A stretch of DNA of 64,000 nt from Lachnospiraceae bacterium G41. GTDB taxonomy: Bacteria; Bacillota; Clostridia; Lachnospirales; Lachnospiraceae. The stretch covers positions 120,943-184,942 of the forward strand of contig FNEU01000006.1 in NCBI GenBank assembly GCA_900100245.1, given 5' to 3'. A program made the position numbers and the translations under genes. Shown here one piece after another: positions 25,372 to 34,889 of the stretch (positions within the stretch are counted from its first letter, which is position 1; each line of letters starts with the position of its first letter). The notes beneath the pieces were generated by a model. It saw only the letters and a list, made by a program, of their open reading frames with translations, did not search any database and was not told the DNA's origin.

Positions 25372-25902
25372 ATGAAAATAATATCAACAGAATCTGATGA
25401 ATATGTCAATCTTGCAAGAAAAACAATAGAATCATACATAAAAGACGGAGTCACAATTCGGCTTCCGAAAGATTTACCTTCGGAAATGACTGATAAAAGG
25501 GCAGGGGCTTTTGTATCTCTTCATAAAAACGGAGAGCTTCGAGGCTGCATCGGAACGATTCTCGCAACCACTGACTGCGTGGGCGAAGAAATCATTCAAA
25601 ACGCTATCAGCGCCTCAACTTGCGACCCGAGATTTATGCCTGTAAGAGAAGAAGAACTGCCTTTGCTCGACATTTCAGTGGATGTTCTCAGTGAGCCTGA
25701 GGATATTTCGTCACCCGCCGAACTTGACGTTAAAAGATACGGAGTCATTGTAACAAAAGGTTTCAGGAGAGGACTTCTTTTACCCGATCTTGACGGTGTA
25801 GACACTGTCGAAGACCAGATTTATATTGCAAAAAGAAAAGCCGGAATTATGCCGGATGAAGAAGTAAAACTTCAGAGATTTGAAGTAATAAGACATCATT
25901 AA
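25372..25902 (+). CDS. AMMECR1 domain protein, AmmeMemoRadiSam system protein A
   Basis: 176 aa covering one AMMECR1 domain, including the family signature LRGCIG (about 57-62) and the segment SASTCDPRFMPVREEELPLL. Normally this domain is fused to, or directly next to, MEMO. Here it starts 11 bases after an HTH gene, with a poor ribosome binding site, which fits a domain separated from its partner by an insertion. No radical SAM partner follows; the next gene is convergent rubredoxin. The biochemical role of the system is not established. Confidence 0.85.
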   Translation: MKIISTESDEYVNLARKTIESYIKDGVTIRLPKDLPSEMTDKRAGAFVSLHKNGELRGCIGTILATTDCVGEEIIQNAISASTCDPRFMPVREEELPLLDISVDVLSEPEDISSPAELDVKRYGVIVTKGFRRGLLLPDLDGVDTVEDQIYIAKRKAGIMPDEEVKLQRFEVIRHH

Positions 25903-25905
25903 AAA

Positions 25906-25938
25906 ATCGCCTGCAAAAAACTGCAGGCGATAATTTTT
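25906..25938. terminator. Bidirectional terminator
   Basis: ATCGCCTGCA (25906-25915) pairs perfectly with TGCAGGCGAT (25922-25931), with T residues on one side and A residues on the other. It serves both the AMMECR1 gene and the convergent rubredoxin gene. Confidence 0.85.
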
Positions 25939-26094
25939 TTATTCTTTCTCAAAAGCATCTTTGCCGATACCGCAGATGGGGCAAACCCAGTCATCGGGAA
26001 TATCTTCAAAAGCTGTTCCGGGAGCGATACCTGAATCGGGATCTCCGATTTCGGGATCATAAACATAGCCACAAGGGCATACATACTTATCCAT
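25939..26094 (-). CDS. Rubredoxin
   Basis: 51 aa, read on the minus strand from ATG 26094 with AAAGGAGA upstream. Two iron-binding cysteine pairs are present: CPCGYVYD at the N-terminus (C6 and C8, spaced CxC rather than the usual CxxC) and CPICG (C38, C41). The body [18 protein letters not shown] is canonical. Rubredoxins carry single electrons; here it is divergent from a flavodiiron protein that it may reduce. The CxC spacing in the first pair is unusual and was checked base by base. Confidence 0.9.
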   Translation of the reverse strand: MDKYVCPCGYVYDPEIGDPDSGIAPGTAFEDIPDDWVCPICGIGKDAFEKE

Positions 26095-26216
26095 AGTGTA
26101 ATCTCCTTTCCAATACAATATAAATATTATACTATATCTTACTTAACAAAGAAAGTGAAATAAAGTATAATTAAATGGTCTGTAAAAATATAAAAAAATT
26201 AAGGCGGGAGGGTATT

Positions 26217-28013
26217 ATGACAGTAACAAACGATATAAAATATGTGGGCGTGAATGACCACGCAATAGACCTTTTTGAAGGACAGTACGATGTTCCGAAC
26301 GGTATGGCATACAATTCGTATGTGATTATGGATGAAAAGATTGCCGTTATGGACACAGTCGATAAAAATTTTACTCACGAATGGCTTGATAATCTTGCTA
26401 ATGCATTAAACGGCAGAAAGCCCGATTATCTTGTGGTTCAGCATATGGAGCCCGACCATTCTGCGAATATAGTTAACTTTGCCAAGAATTATCCCGATGC
26501 AACCATCGTTTCCTCGTCCAAAGCTTTTACGATGATGAAGAATTTCTTCGGACAGGAATTCGAAGACAGAAGAATCGAGGTCAAAGAAGGCGATACGCTT
26601 TCACTCGGCAAACATACACTTAACTTCGTGGCAGCACCCATGGTTCACTGGCCCGAAGTTATCATGACTTATGATTCCTGCGACAAGGTTCTTTTCTCGG
26701 CAGACGGATTCGGTAAATTCGGAGCGCTCGATGTCGAAGAAGACTGGGCCTGCGAAGCAAGACGTTATTACTTCGGTATTGTAGGCAAATACGGCGCACA
26801 GGTTCAGGCAGTGCTTAAAAAGGCGGCAGGACTTGATATTCAGATTATCTGCCCTCTTCACGGTCCCGTATTAAGCGAAAACTTAGGTTATTATCTTAAC
26901 CTTTACAATATCTGGTCATCCTACGGTGTGGAAAGCGACGGCATCGTTATCGCTTATACATCGGTTTACGGTCATACCAAAAAAGCGGTTGAACTTCTGG
27001 CAGAAAAGCTTAAAGCAAACGGCTGTCCGAAGGTGGCTGTTACAGACCTTGCGAGAGACGATATGGCAGAGGCTGTTGAAGACGCATTCAGATACGGCAA
27101 AATCGTTCTTGCGACTACCACTTACAATGCTGAGATTTTCCCTTTTATGAGGGAGTTTATTAACCATCTTGTAGAGAGAGGGTTTAAGAACAAAACTGTC
27201 GGACTTATCGAAAACGGTTCATGGGCACCTCTTGCTGCCAAGACTATGAAGAGCATGTTAGAAGGCTGCAAGAACTTAACCTTTACAGACACAACGGTTA
27301 AGATTCTCTCCGCATTAAACGATGAGAGCAAGGCTCAGATTGATGCGCTCGCAGACGAACTCTGCATGGATTACAAGGCACAGAGAGACGAGACAGCCAA
27401 CAAGAACGATTTAACCGCACTCTTTAAGATCGGTTACGGCTTATATGTGGTTACATCGAACGATGGTAAAAGAGACAACGGTCTCATCGTAAATACCATT
27501 TCGCAGGTAACCAGTTCACCCAATCGTGTGGCAGTCTGCATCAACAAAGACAATTATTCGCATCATGTCATCAAGCAGACGGGCATTATGAATGTTAACT
27601 GCCTCTCCGTGGAAGCTCCTTTCTCGGTGTTCGAGTGCTTCGGTTTCAGAAGCGGCAGAAATGTGGATAAATTCGAAAACGAAAAAGACTCACTCCTTCG
27701 TTCGGATAACGGACTTGTATTCCTTTCAAAATACATTAATGCATTTATGTCACTTAAGGTTGAACAGTATGTTGATCTCGATACCCACGGCATGTTTATC
27801 TGTACTGTAACCGAGGCCAGAGTTCTTTCCGACAAGGAAACAATGACCTATACATATTATCAGAGCAACGTTAAGCCCAAGCCCGAGACAGAAGGCAAGA
27901 AGGGCTATGTATGTAAGGTCTGCGGATACGTATACGAAGGCGACGAACTTCCCGAAGATTTCGTATGTCCTCTCTGCAAGCACGGCGCTGCCGATTTTGA
28001 ACCAATCTCATAG
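26217..28013 (+). CDS. Four-domain flavodiiron protein (MBL-flavodoxin-flavin reductase-rubredoxin)
   Basis: 598 aa from ATG 26217, after GGGAGGG. A metallo-beta-lactamase-like diiron domain (H76, E78, D80, H81 in HMEPDHSAN; further ligands in VHWPE, SADGFG and CPLHG) is followed by a flavodoxin domain (AYTSVYGHTKKAVE, about 243-256), a flavin-reductase domain (about 405-550) and a C-terminal rubredoxin (YVCKVCGYVYEGDE...CPLCK). Flavodiiron proteins reduce O2 to water or NO to N2O, protecting anaerobes. Carrying its own flavin reductase and rubredoxin suggests it can take electrons directly from NAD(P)H. Confidence 0.92.
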   Translation: MTVTNDIKYVGVNDHAIDLFEGQYDVPNGMAYNSYVIMDEKIAVMDTVDKNFTHEWLDNLANALNGRKPDYLVVQHMEPDHSANIVNFAKNYPDATIVSSSKAFTMMKNFFGQEFEDRRIEVKEGDTLSLGKHTLNFVAAPMVHWPEVIMTYDSCDKVLFSADGFGKFGALDVEEDWACEARRYYFGIVGKYGAQVQAVLKKAAGLDIQIICPLHGPVLSENLGYYLNLYNIWSSYGVESDGIVIAYTSVYGHTKKAVELLAEKLKANGCPKVAVTDLARDDMAEAVEDAFRYGKIVLATTTYNAEIFPFMREFINHLVERGFKNKTVGLIENGSWAPLAAKTMKSMLEGCKNLTFTDTTVKILSALNDESKAQIDALADELCMDYKAQRDETANKNDLTALFKIGYGLYVVTSNDGKRDNGLIVNTISQVTSSPNRVAVCINKDNYSHHVIKQTGIMNVNCLSVEAPFSVFECFGFRSGRNVDKFENEKDSLLRSDNGLVFLSKYINAFMSLKVEQYVDLDTHGMFICTVTEARVLSDKETMTYTYYQSNVKPKPETEGKKGYVCKVCGYVYEGDELPEDFVCPLCKHGAADFEPIS

Positions 28014-28055
28014 ATTAATTCACAATTGAGTTTAATACCATAAATTGATATAATT

Positions 28056-28090
28056 GAGTGCGAAAGTTAACTGCTTTCGCACTCTTTTAT
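28056..28090 (+). terminator. Rho-independent terminator
   Basis: GAGTGCGAAAG (28056-28066) pairs perfectly with CTTTCGCACTC (28074-28084), followed by TTTTAT. It ends the flavodiiron transcript and rules out an apparent start at 28054 for the next gene. Confidence 0.9.
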
Positions 28091-28104
28091 ACAGGATATT
28101 TGAT

Positions 28105-29376
28105 TTGAAAAAACAGATACTCAAAAACCTTATAATTCTCTTGCTTGCACCGGCGGTAGGATTCGTTCTGCTGCTTCTTGTTCATTTGCTTCCGACCGGT
28201 CCGATTAAGTCAAATGTTATTTCTTCTAAAGACTCGATTATTGCCGAAGGTCAGGACGAACTTGTAATAGATGATTACAACGCAACGCTTACGGGTAATT
28301 TTACCGACTGCATTATGCTTCAGCTATCGATTTACGACGGAGGACACTCCGCACCGGATCAGGCGATGAATCTTTACAGAAACGAAGTGGGCAACGAGGA
28401 AGAGTGGTGTCCCGGTCTTTCTCTCGTCGATTATTTAAACGGCTCACCGACCAGGCTTGAGGTAGCTTACCCGAGATACTGGCACGGCTATCTGGTATTT
28501 TTAAAACCGCTTCTTTTATTTACCTCGTTTAATTCCATAAGACTCATTAATGCCGGCCTGCAATTAATCCTTCTTGCGGCGTCGCTGATTCTTTTCTCGA
28601 AGAAAGGACATTCGAAGCTTGCGTTTTCTTTTGTGGCTTCACTTCCTTTTATGTTTTTCTTTTCATCCTTTGCATCGCTTTCCCTAAGCATCTGCATGTA
28701 CATCATGCTTTTGGAAATGCTCATCATTTCGCTTTTTAACGAAAAACTGGCTGAAAAAGAAGGATATTTGACATTCTTCCTCGTGGGAGGCTCAGCGACC
28801 GCTTATTTTGATTTTCTGACATATCCGCTTGTAACACTTGCATTTCCGCTAATCGCAGTACTTGCCCTAAAAGAAGAAAAAGCTAAAAAGACATACTTAT
28901 CCATTCTTAAATATTCTCTAACCTGGGGAATCGGATATGTATTTATGTGGGCATCAAAATGGGTTATCGCCCTTATCTTTACAGGACGAAATACCATATC
29001 CGACGCAGTAAATACCATTTCGGCGCGCACCTCTGCAACCGACGGCGGAAGAATAGCAGGATATTTAAAAGTACTTAAAAACAATTTATCGCCTTTTGTA
29101 AACAGAGCATTTGCTTTACTTATAATTCTTTTAGGAGCAATTGTTATAGTGCTCATCATCAAAAACGGACTTAAAAACTTCGGATTCGCGCAGAGAATCC
29201 CCGTTCTTATAATAGGTTTAATACCTTTCGTATGGTGGTTCGTGGCTTCCAATCATTCGTTTGAGCATGCCTCATTCACCTGCAGAAACTTTGCAATCTT
29301 TGTATTTGCGCTTTGTTTTGCGCTCATAAAAGATATAAACCTCGCAGATAAAAAAGAAAGCGACAGCAACAGCTAA
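28105..29376 (+). CDS. Polytopic membrane protein coupled to the sugar-sensing operon
   Basis: 423 aa. The start is taken as TTG 28105 after AGGAT, because the upstream ATG lies inside a terminator stem. One N-terminal helix (about 8-30) is followed by an extracytoplasmic stretch of about 100 residues (TDCIMLQLSIYDGGHSAPDQ) and then eight or nine helices. No family recognised. Its stop overlaps the next start (TAATG), so it is translated together with the sensor genes. It may be an accessory sensor or transporter subunit, or just share the transcript. Confidence 0.62.
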   Translation: MKKQILKNLIILLLAPAVGFVLLLLVHLLPTGPIKSNVISSKDSIIAEGQDELVIDDYNATLTGNFTDCIMLQLSIYDGGHSAPDQAMNLYRNEVGNEEEWCPGLSLVDYLNGSPTRLEVAYPRYWHGYLVFLKPLLLFTSFNSIRLINAGLQLILLAASLILFSKKGHSKLAFSFVASLPFMFFFSSFASLSLSICMYIMLLEMLIISLFNEKLAEKEGYLTFFLVGGSATAYFDFLTYPLVTLAFPLIAVLALKEEKAKKTYLSILKYSLTWGIGYVFMWASKWVIALIFTGRNTISDAVNTISARTSATDGGRIAGYLKVLKNNLSPFVNRAFALLIILLGAIVIVLIIKNGLKNFGFAQRIPVLIIGLIPFVWWFVASNHSFEHASFTCRNFAIFVFALCFALIKDINLADKKESDSNS

Positions 29377-30470
29377 TGAAGAAGAAAAGAATTTCAACCA
29401 GAAATTTAGTATTTGTTTATTCGGTCATGATTCTGATAGTGGCCATTATTTTTGTTGCAGTTGCGTTTTATTTTTCGCGTACGATAAGAGCCGCAAGACA
29501 TGCGGGCGACACCTATAGTGCAGCGAGCAGTTCGGACGTTAATTTCAGCAAATATTATGTGATGATTTCATCCGACAGAGACCTTGATTTCTGGAAATCG
29601 GTTTATAAGGGCGCATACGAGGAAGGCATCAAAAAAGGCGTATGTGTCGAAATGATGGGTGAGAATCTGTCGGAAGATTACAGCGATACGGAGCTCATGG
29701 AAATCGCCATCGCATCCAAAGTGGATGGTATCATCGTGTATGCAGATGAGAGCGTGGAAATGAGAAACCTGATAAATGAAGCGGTTTATGACGGCATTCC
29801 CGTTGTTACGGTTTACGGCGACAGCGCAAACTCGCTTCGATGCTGCTATGTTGGCGTCGGCAGTTACAATCTCGGTCGTGAGTACGGCAAGCAGATTGTT
29901 AAGATTGCAAGAGAGTACGAGCTTTCCAATACCACAGCTTCCACGCATATGAACGATACTTTAAACGTGGTCGCACTCGTTAACTCCTATTCGGACAACT
30001 CCAACCAGTCCCTTGTATGGTCCGGTATTCAAAATGTCGTATCCACCGAAAACCATTCCGACATTCAGATAGAATTATCCCAGGCGTATGTTGATAACAG
30101 AAGTACATTCACTTCGGAAGAATCCATTCGTGATATTTTCAGATCGCAGGAAACTCCCGATGTTATCGTATGTCTTAACGAAACAGACACCAACTGTGTT
30201 TATCAGTCGCTCGTAGACTACAACAAGGTTGGTAAATCGGCTATTTTAGGATATTACGATTCCGAATCGATTTTAAAAGGAATTTCCCGAAGCGTCATTT
30301 ACTCGACCATTTCGGTTGATACCTATCAGATGGGCGTTTACTGTGTAGACGCCATAAAAGAATACGAAGAATACGGCAACACCAGCCAGTATATGCTCGC
30401 GGACGTTACACTGATTGATAAAAGCAATGTTTCCGATTACTTAAGCGAAAATGAGGAGGTGACTGAATGA
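29376..30470 (+). CDS. Membrane-anchored periplasmic-binding (PBP type 1) sensor protein
   Basis: 364 aa. A single N-terminal membrane helix (about 11-33) without a lipobox is followed by a ribose-binding-type two-lobed domain (YYVMISSDRDLDFWKSVYKG, KVDGIIVYADES, DGIPVVTVYGDSA). A binding protein tethered this way next to a LytS/YesN pair is the arrangement of XylFII in Clostridium, where the xylose-bound protein activates LytS. The ligand here is inferred to be a monosaccharide. It overlaps the kinase gene by 4 bases (ATGA). Confidence 0.8.
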   Translation: MKKKRISTRNLVFVYSVMILIVAIIFVAVAFYFSRTIRAARHAGDTYSAASSSDVNFSKYYVMISSDRDLDFWKSVYKGAYEEGIKKGVCVEMMGENLSEDYSDTELMEIAIASKVDGIIVYADESVEMRNLINEAVYDGIPVVTVYGDSANSLRCCYVGVGSYNLGREYGKQIVKIAREYELSNTTASTHMNDTLNVVALVNSYSDNSNQSLVWSGIQNVVSTENHSDIQIELSQAYVDNRSTFTSEESIRDIFRSQETPDVIVCLNETDTNCVYQSLVDYNKVGKSAILGYYDSESILKGISRSVIYSTISVDTYQMGVYCVDAIKEYEEYGNTSQYMLADVTLIDKSNVSDYLSENEEVTE

Positions 30471-31969
30471 AAGAAAAATCGTCAGCCAGACCTGCCAATT
30501 CGCTGCAGTTAAAGCTCAGTATCATCTTCATAATGGCGAGTATCCTTATCTTCATCGTTAATGCGATGCTTGTGTTCGGTATCAATACGATGACCAGGGA
30601 AATGGATTCGGTTTACCGTGATAACTTAAAGCTTAACGAGCTCGCCGAAGCAATCGAGGATGTTCAGAACAACATGACCGATTATCTTAATACCAAGACT
30701 TCGGATTCGCTTGAGCGATACTATAAGAGTGAGCAGGATTATTACAAACTCGTCAACGAGTTGAACAATTCGGTTTCAGGCGATACATACGAACTGATGG
30801 AAAGAAACATCAGAAATATGTCCAATGAATATATTCAGACTACAGGCTATGCAATCGAGGCAAAGAGAGGCCGAAACGTTGAAAGATACTCCGTGGAGTT
30901 TGACAAAGCGAGCAGACTCTACAATTATATAAACACCTACATCAACAGTCTTAACAACGAAAGATTTAAGAGTAACTCTTCAAACTTCTCAGAACTTCTT
31001 TCCGCATTCAGAATTTTCGAAACCGTTTCGATTGCATTGATGTTCGGCGCGCTCATTGGAAGTTCCGTTTTCGTTATCGGTTTTACGAGCTCAATCATCG
31101 ATCCTATCAGAAAACTTGCCAAGTCTGCGGATGAAGTGGCAAAAGGTAATTTCGAAATCGAAACTCTCGAAATCAGGTCGAGCGACGAAATCGGAGTCGT
31201 TACCAAAGCTTTCAACAAGATGGTTGCGAGCATCAGAGAGTACATCGAGCAGATAAAAGAGAATATGGAACACGAACGAAAGATGCAGGAGAAGGAACTT
31301 AGAATCGAATCCACGCTTAAAGAGGCGCAGCTTAAATACCTTCAGACGCAGATTAACCCTCATTTTCTTTTTAACACTCTTAATGCCGGCGCACAGCTTG
31401 CGATGATGGAAGAGGCGGAAAAGACCTACGATTATATTCAGAATACTGCGGAATTCTTCAGATACAATGTTCGTGAAGGAAATACGACAGTTAAACTGGC
31501 CGATGAAATAAGCTTAATCGACCATTACATTTATATTTTAAACGTGCGTTTCTCAGGCGATATCAAATATGAAAAAGATATTGACGAAAGCCTGACGGAG
31601 ATTCTGATGCCCAGCATGATTCTTCAGCCGATAGTGGAGAATTCCATCAACCACGGCATAAAAGAAATGGAAGGTAAGGGCAGAATTACACTCCGAGTTT
31701 ATTCCGAGGACGATAATGTTTGTATCAGTGTCAGGGACAACGGCATCGGTATGACGCAGGAGATGATAGACAAAGTTTTAAGAGGTGAACTGACCGAAGA
31801 AGAAAAGGCCGCACCCGTCGGCGCTCACGGTATCGGAATGGATAATGTCATCAAGAGATTAAGACTTTTTACCGACAGAGAAGACAGTGTATCCATAAGG
31901 AGTGAGGGCGAAGGCAAGGGTACGGAAGTTATTATAAAACTGACCAACGGAGGCAGTGAGAATGTATAA
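30467..31969 (+). CDS. LytS/YesM-type sensor histidine kinase
   Basis: 500 aa. Two membrane helices (about 16-38 and 187-208) flank an extracellular region of about 150 residues that is largely helical. A HAMP domain (about 210-262, DPIRKLAKSADEVAKGNFEI) leads to a His_kinase domain with the phospho-acceptor in INPHFLFNTLNAG, then an HATPase domain with VENSINHGIKE and DNGIGM. It should phosphorylate the YesN-type regulator downstream, and take its input from the anchored binding protein upstream. Confidence 0.93.
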   Translation: MKEKSSARPANSLQLKLSIIFIMASILIFIVNAMLVFGINTMTREMDSVYRDNLKLNELAEAIEDVQNNMTDYLNTKTSDSLERYYKSEQDYYKLVNELNNSVSGDTYELMERNIRNMSNEYIQTTGYAIEAKRGRNVERYSVEFDKASRLYNYINTYINSLNNERFKSNSSNFSELLSAFRIFETVSIALMFGALIGSSVFVIGFTSSIIDPIRKLAKSADEVAKGNFEIETLEIRSSDEIGVVTKAFNKMVASIREYIEQIKENMEHERKMQEKELRIESTLKEAQLKYLQTQINPHFLFNTLNAGAQLAMMEEAEKTYDYIQNTAEFFRYNVREGNTTVKLADEISLIDHYIYILNVRFSGDIKYEKDIDESLTEILMPSMILQPIVENSINHGIKEMEGKGRITLRVYSEDDNVCISVRDNGIGMTQEMIDKVLRGELTEEEKAAPVGAHGIGMDNVIKRLRLFTDREDSVSIRSEGEGKGTEVIIKLTNGGSENV

Positions 31970-33554
31970 GATAATGATAGCCGATGACGAAGGCATTGTA
32001 ATTGATTCCTTAAAATTCGTGCTTGAAAAAGAATTTGGCAAAGAATGTACGATAGAATTCGCCAAGACCGGACGAAGCGTAATAGAGTTAGCCGAAAACT
32101 TCAGACCGGATATCTCCATCATGGATATTCAGATGCCCGGCATCAACGGTATCGATGCGATGAAGGAAATTCGCGAGAAAAACAAGGACGTGATTTTTAT
32201 CGTAATGAGTGCTTACGATAAATTCGATTACGCTACAGAGGCAATTAAACTCGGAGTACTCGATTACATCACCAAGCCTATGGAAAAGAACAGAATCATT
32301 TCCGTTGTTAAACGTGCCATGGCCATCATTGATAAGGAAAGAGCCAGACGAAGCAATGACCTTATGATTATGGAAAAGATGGAGATGGTTATTCCGATGC
32401 TTGAGAGCGGACTCATCTACAGTATTTTCCTTCAGAACAAATTCTCGGAAGATGCGTACAATTACAAAAACATTCTCGGCATAAAAGAAGAGTACGGATA
32501 CATGATGACGGTTGTATGCGGTGAAAGAGACGAGGATTCCAATCTTACCAATGCCGTCGGCAGCAGTGTACGACTTCAGAATCACTATCCGGAGTTACGT
32601 TCCTACATAAAAGATTTCTGCGGCGGTATCGTCGGAAACGTAATGTCCAACAAAATTGCGGTGCTTGTTCCTTATGACAAGCCCGAGATGGACTATTCCG
32701 AAAGAAATGCGCTTATCGAAAAAACAAGAGAATTTACGAGGACGCTTCAAAAGAAACTCTCCGGCGATTTTAAAATCGGTATCGGCGGCGTGAAAGAATT
32801 TGCCAAGATGAACGAGTCCTACGATGAAGCTCTTCAAGCTCTTTTAAACGCAAACGGACGAGTTGCCCATGCGGACGATCTGGACTTAAGATGCGACTAT
32901 GAGGAAAACTATCCCGTTGAAACCGAGAGAAGACTGTTTGAACTCGTCGAAAAGGGTGACTATGTCGGCGCAGGCAATGCGGCAGGTCAGTTCTTTGACT
33001 GGATGAGCGCAAACTTTGCGGACAGCGTGATGGATATAAGACTTAAAGTCCTGGAATTCGTTCTTTATGCGGAAAGACTGTTATACGTAAAAGGTGGTAA
33101 TACCTACGAATTTAAGAGCAGAACCGATTATCTGCCGTCTGTGATGGGCATGGATGATTTGTCTGAGATGAAGACATGGTTCGTCAATAAGATAATAGAA
33201 ATAACGCAAAAGGTAGAAAACAACAGAAGCGAGAAATCCGAGAGCTTAATCGAAAAAGCGGAGAACTATATCAACAAGAATTACATGAAGGATATCTCCC
33301 TCGACGATATTTCCAGATACTGCAATATCAGTTCGTACTACTTCAGCAAACTGTTCAAGCAGGAAACCGGTGAAAACTACGTCGAGTACTTAAGCAGGGT
33401 AAGAATTGAAAATGCAAAGAAGATGCTCACTGAGTCGGAAGCTTCCATAAAAGAAATAAGCTACTCGGTCGGTTTTTCGGATCCGAACTATTTCTCGAGA
33501 GCCTTCAAAAAATACGAGGGCGTATCTCCTACGGAGTACAAGGACGCACTGTAA
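31962..33554 (+). CDS. YesN-type response regulator (REC + AraC HTH)
   Basis: 530 aa from ATG 31962, eight bases after GGAGG; the frame opens a little earlier at a GTG. The receiver domain has DDE near the start, the phospho-acceptor Asp in SIMDIQMPG (about 54) and the Lys in YITKP (about 105). The middle 300 residues are a linker domain, and the C-terminus carries two AraC helix-turn-helices (ISLDDISRYCNISSYYFSKL and IKEISYSVGFSDPNYFSRAF). Its start overlaps the kinase stop by 8 bases, so the pair is coupled. Confidence 0.93.
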   Translation: MYKIMIADDEGIVIDSLKFVLEKEFGKECTIEFAKTGRSVIELAENFRPDISIMDIQMPGINGIDAMKEIREKNKDVIFIVMSAYDKFDYATEAIKLGVLDYITKPMEKNRIISVVKRAMAIIDKERARRSNDLMIMEKMEMVIPMLESGLIYSIFLQNKFSEDAYNYKNILGIKEEYGYMMTVVCGERDEDSNLTNAVGSSVRLQNHYPELRSYIKDFCGGIVGNVMSNKIAVLVPYDKPEMDYSERNALIEKTREFTRTLQKKLSGDFKIGIGGVKEFAKMNESYDEALQALLNANGRVAHADDLDLRCDYEENYPVETERRLFELVEKGDYVGAGNAAGQFFDWMSANFADSVMDIRLKVLEFVLYAERLLYVKGGNTYEFKSRTDYLPSVMGMDDLSEMKTWFVNKIIEITQKVENNRSEKSESLIEKAENYINKNYMKDISLDDISRYCNISSYYFSKLFKQETGENYVEYLSRVRIENAKKMLTESEASIKEISYSVGFSDPNYFSRAFKKYEGVSPTEYKDAL

Positions 33555-33560
33555 TAAACG

Positions 33561-33590
33561 GTGCCCGGCTCGCTTGCGTGCCCGGCTCCG
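33561..33590. repeat. TGCCCGGCT direct repeat, relic of intergenic repeat family B
   Basis: TGCCCGGCT occurs at 33562-33570 and 33579-33587 around GCTTGCG. It resembles the GCC(T/C)GGC core of the elements at 38914-38983, 42862-42944 and 53238-53295 but does not form a good hairpin. Confidence 0.5.
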
Positions 33591-33614
33591 AAACGATTAT
33601 TTTAGGATTAATAT

Positions 33615-34676
33615 ATGAAAAACATTTTTAAAAGAACAGCAAAGTTAATCAGTATATTTCTGACGATGGCGATGGTTTTGATGCCCTTATTATCCTGTAC
33701 GGGTAAAGAGGGCGAGACCGGGGATAACACGGAAAATGTTCCGGACACAATTAATATAGGAATGTCCTTTGACTCCTTCGTTATTGAAAGATGGCAGAGA
33801 GACAGAGATGTATTTGTTTCCACAGCCAAGGAAATGGGTGCGGAAGTAAACGTCCAGAATGCCAACGGTAATATCGAAGAACAGAAAAGACAGATTATGT
33901 ATTTTATAGAGCAGAATGTTGATGTCATCGTTATTATCTGTATTGATGCCGATACGCTTTCAGAAGAAGTTAAAAAAGCAAAGAATGCGGGTATAAAAGT
34001 AATCGCATATGACCGTATCATAAGAGATGCGGATATTGATCTTTATGTATCGTTTGACAATGCCAAAGTAGGAAAGATGATGGGAGAGACACTCGTTGAC
34101 TCCGGTATAGGAGAGGGCAGCAATATCGTAATGATTGGAGGTTCTCCCGCAGACTACAATGTTCCCGCGCTTGAAGAAGGTTTTATAAGCGTAATGGATG
34201 AAAATAAAGTTAATATTTTGGACAGAACCCATTGCGAAGCCTGGAGAGCGGAGATTGCTTACGATTATGTATATGAAAATATGGAAACGATTTCAGGTGC
34301 CGACGCAATTATGTGCGGTAACGACAATATAGCAAGTAAGGTTGTATCCGCACTTTCCGAACAGCGTCTCGCAGGCCGTATTCCCGTGACCGGTCAGGAT
34401 GCGGACCTTGAAGCCTGCCAGAGAATAGTGGAAGGCACACAGCTTATGACGGTGTACAAACCCGTGGATAATCTTGCAAAGCAGGCTGCAGAGTGTGCTA
34501 TTAAACTGGCGAAGCATGAAAATCTTGGAACCGACCAGACCATGAATAACGGAGCATATGATGTTCCCTGTATTCTTTTAGAGCCGATTCCCGTTACCAA
34601 GGATAATATTGACGAAGTCATTATAAACAGCGGCTTCCATACAAGAGAGGATGTTTACCTCAACGTTACAGATTAA
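33615..34676 (+). CDS. XylF-like sugar-binding lipoprotein
   Basis: 353 aa. Signal peptide with lipobox LLSC (Cys at about 27). The mature protein tracks E. coli XylF closely in segments I remember: ERWQRDRDVF, VNVQNANGNIEEQKRQI, VIAYDRIIRDADIDLYVSFD, and GQDADLEACQRIVEGTQLMTVYKP. D-xylose is therefore the expected ligand. It lies between the YesN regulator and the ChvE-like gene. No ATPase or permease of the XylG/XylH type directly follows it, so it may share the GguA/GguB-type pair or act as a signal carrier to the sensor. Confidence 0.85.
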   Translation: MKNIFKRTAKLISIFLTMAMVLMPLLSCTGKEGETGDNTENVPDTINIGMSFDSFVIERWQRDRDVFVSTAKEMGAEVNVQNANGNIEEQKRQIMYFIEQNVDVIVIICIDADTLSEEVKKAKNAGIKVIAYDRIIRDADIDLYVSFDNAKVGKMMGETLVDSGIGEGSNIVMIGGSPADYNVPALEEGFISVMDENKVNILDRTHCEAWRAEIAYDYVYENMETISGADAIMCGNDNIASKVVSALSEQRLAGRIPVTGQDADLEACQRIVEGTQLMTVYKPVDNLAKQAAECAIKLAKHENLGTDQTMNNGAYDVPCILLEPIPVTKDNIDEVIINSGFHTREDVYLNVTD

Positions 34677-34714
34677 AGTGCCTGACTCCGTATAGCATTT
34701 TTTTGTCAAAGATA

Positions 34715-34755
34715 AGTGTATGCTGACAATTTTTTGATAGCATACACTTTTTTTG
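34715..34755 (+). terminator. Rho-independent terminator
   Basis: AGTGTATGCT (34715-34724) pairs perfectly with AGCATACACT (34739-34748), followed by TTTTTTG. It separates the XylF-like gene from the ChvE-like gene. Confidence 0.85.
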
Positions 34756-34889
34756 ATTTTTAAAGTTATCAAAAAAATGCAGAATGTAACAATTTATTTT
34801 GCAGAAAGGTGTGTTAATGTGTATTTGTATTCATGAAACGAATATCATGAGAAAATAACTTATCACATTATTTAATGGGAGGTAAAGAA

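Noticed and set aside
25899..26084. A 61-aa minus-strand frame over the rubredoxin region
   Set aside because: It is out of frame with the rubredoxin, which has the cysteines, ribosome binding site and correct length.
28054..28104. N-terminal extension of the membrane protein gene from ATG 28054
   Set aside because: These codons lie within the perfect terminator stem of the flavodiiron gene. TTG 28105 after AGGAT is a better start.
34800..34874. Possible riboswitch in the leader of the ChvE-like gene
   Set aside because: The leader is short after the terminator and shows no conserved riboswitch core.
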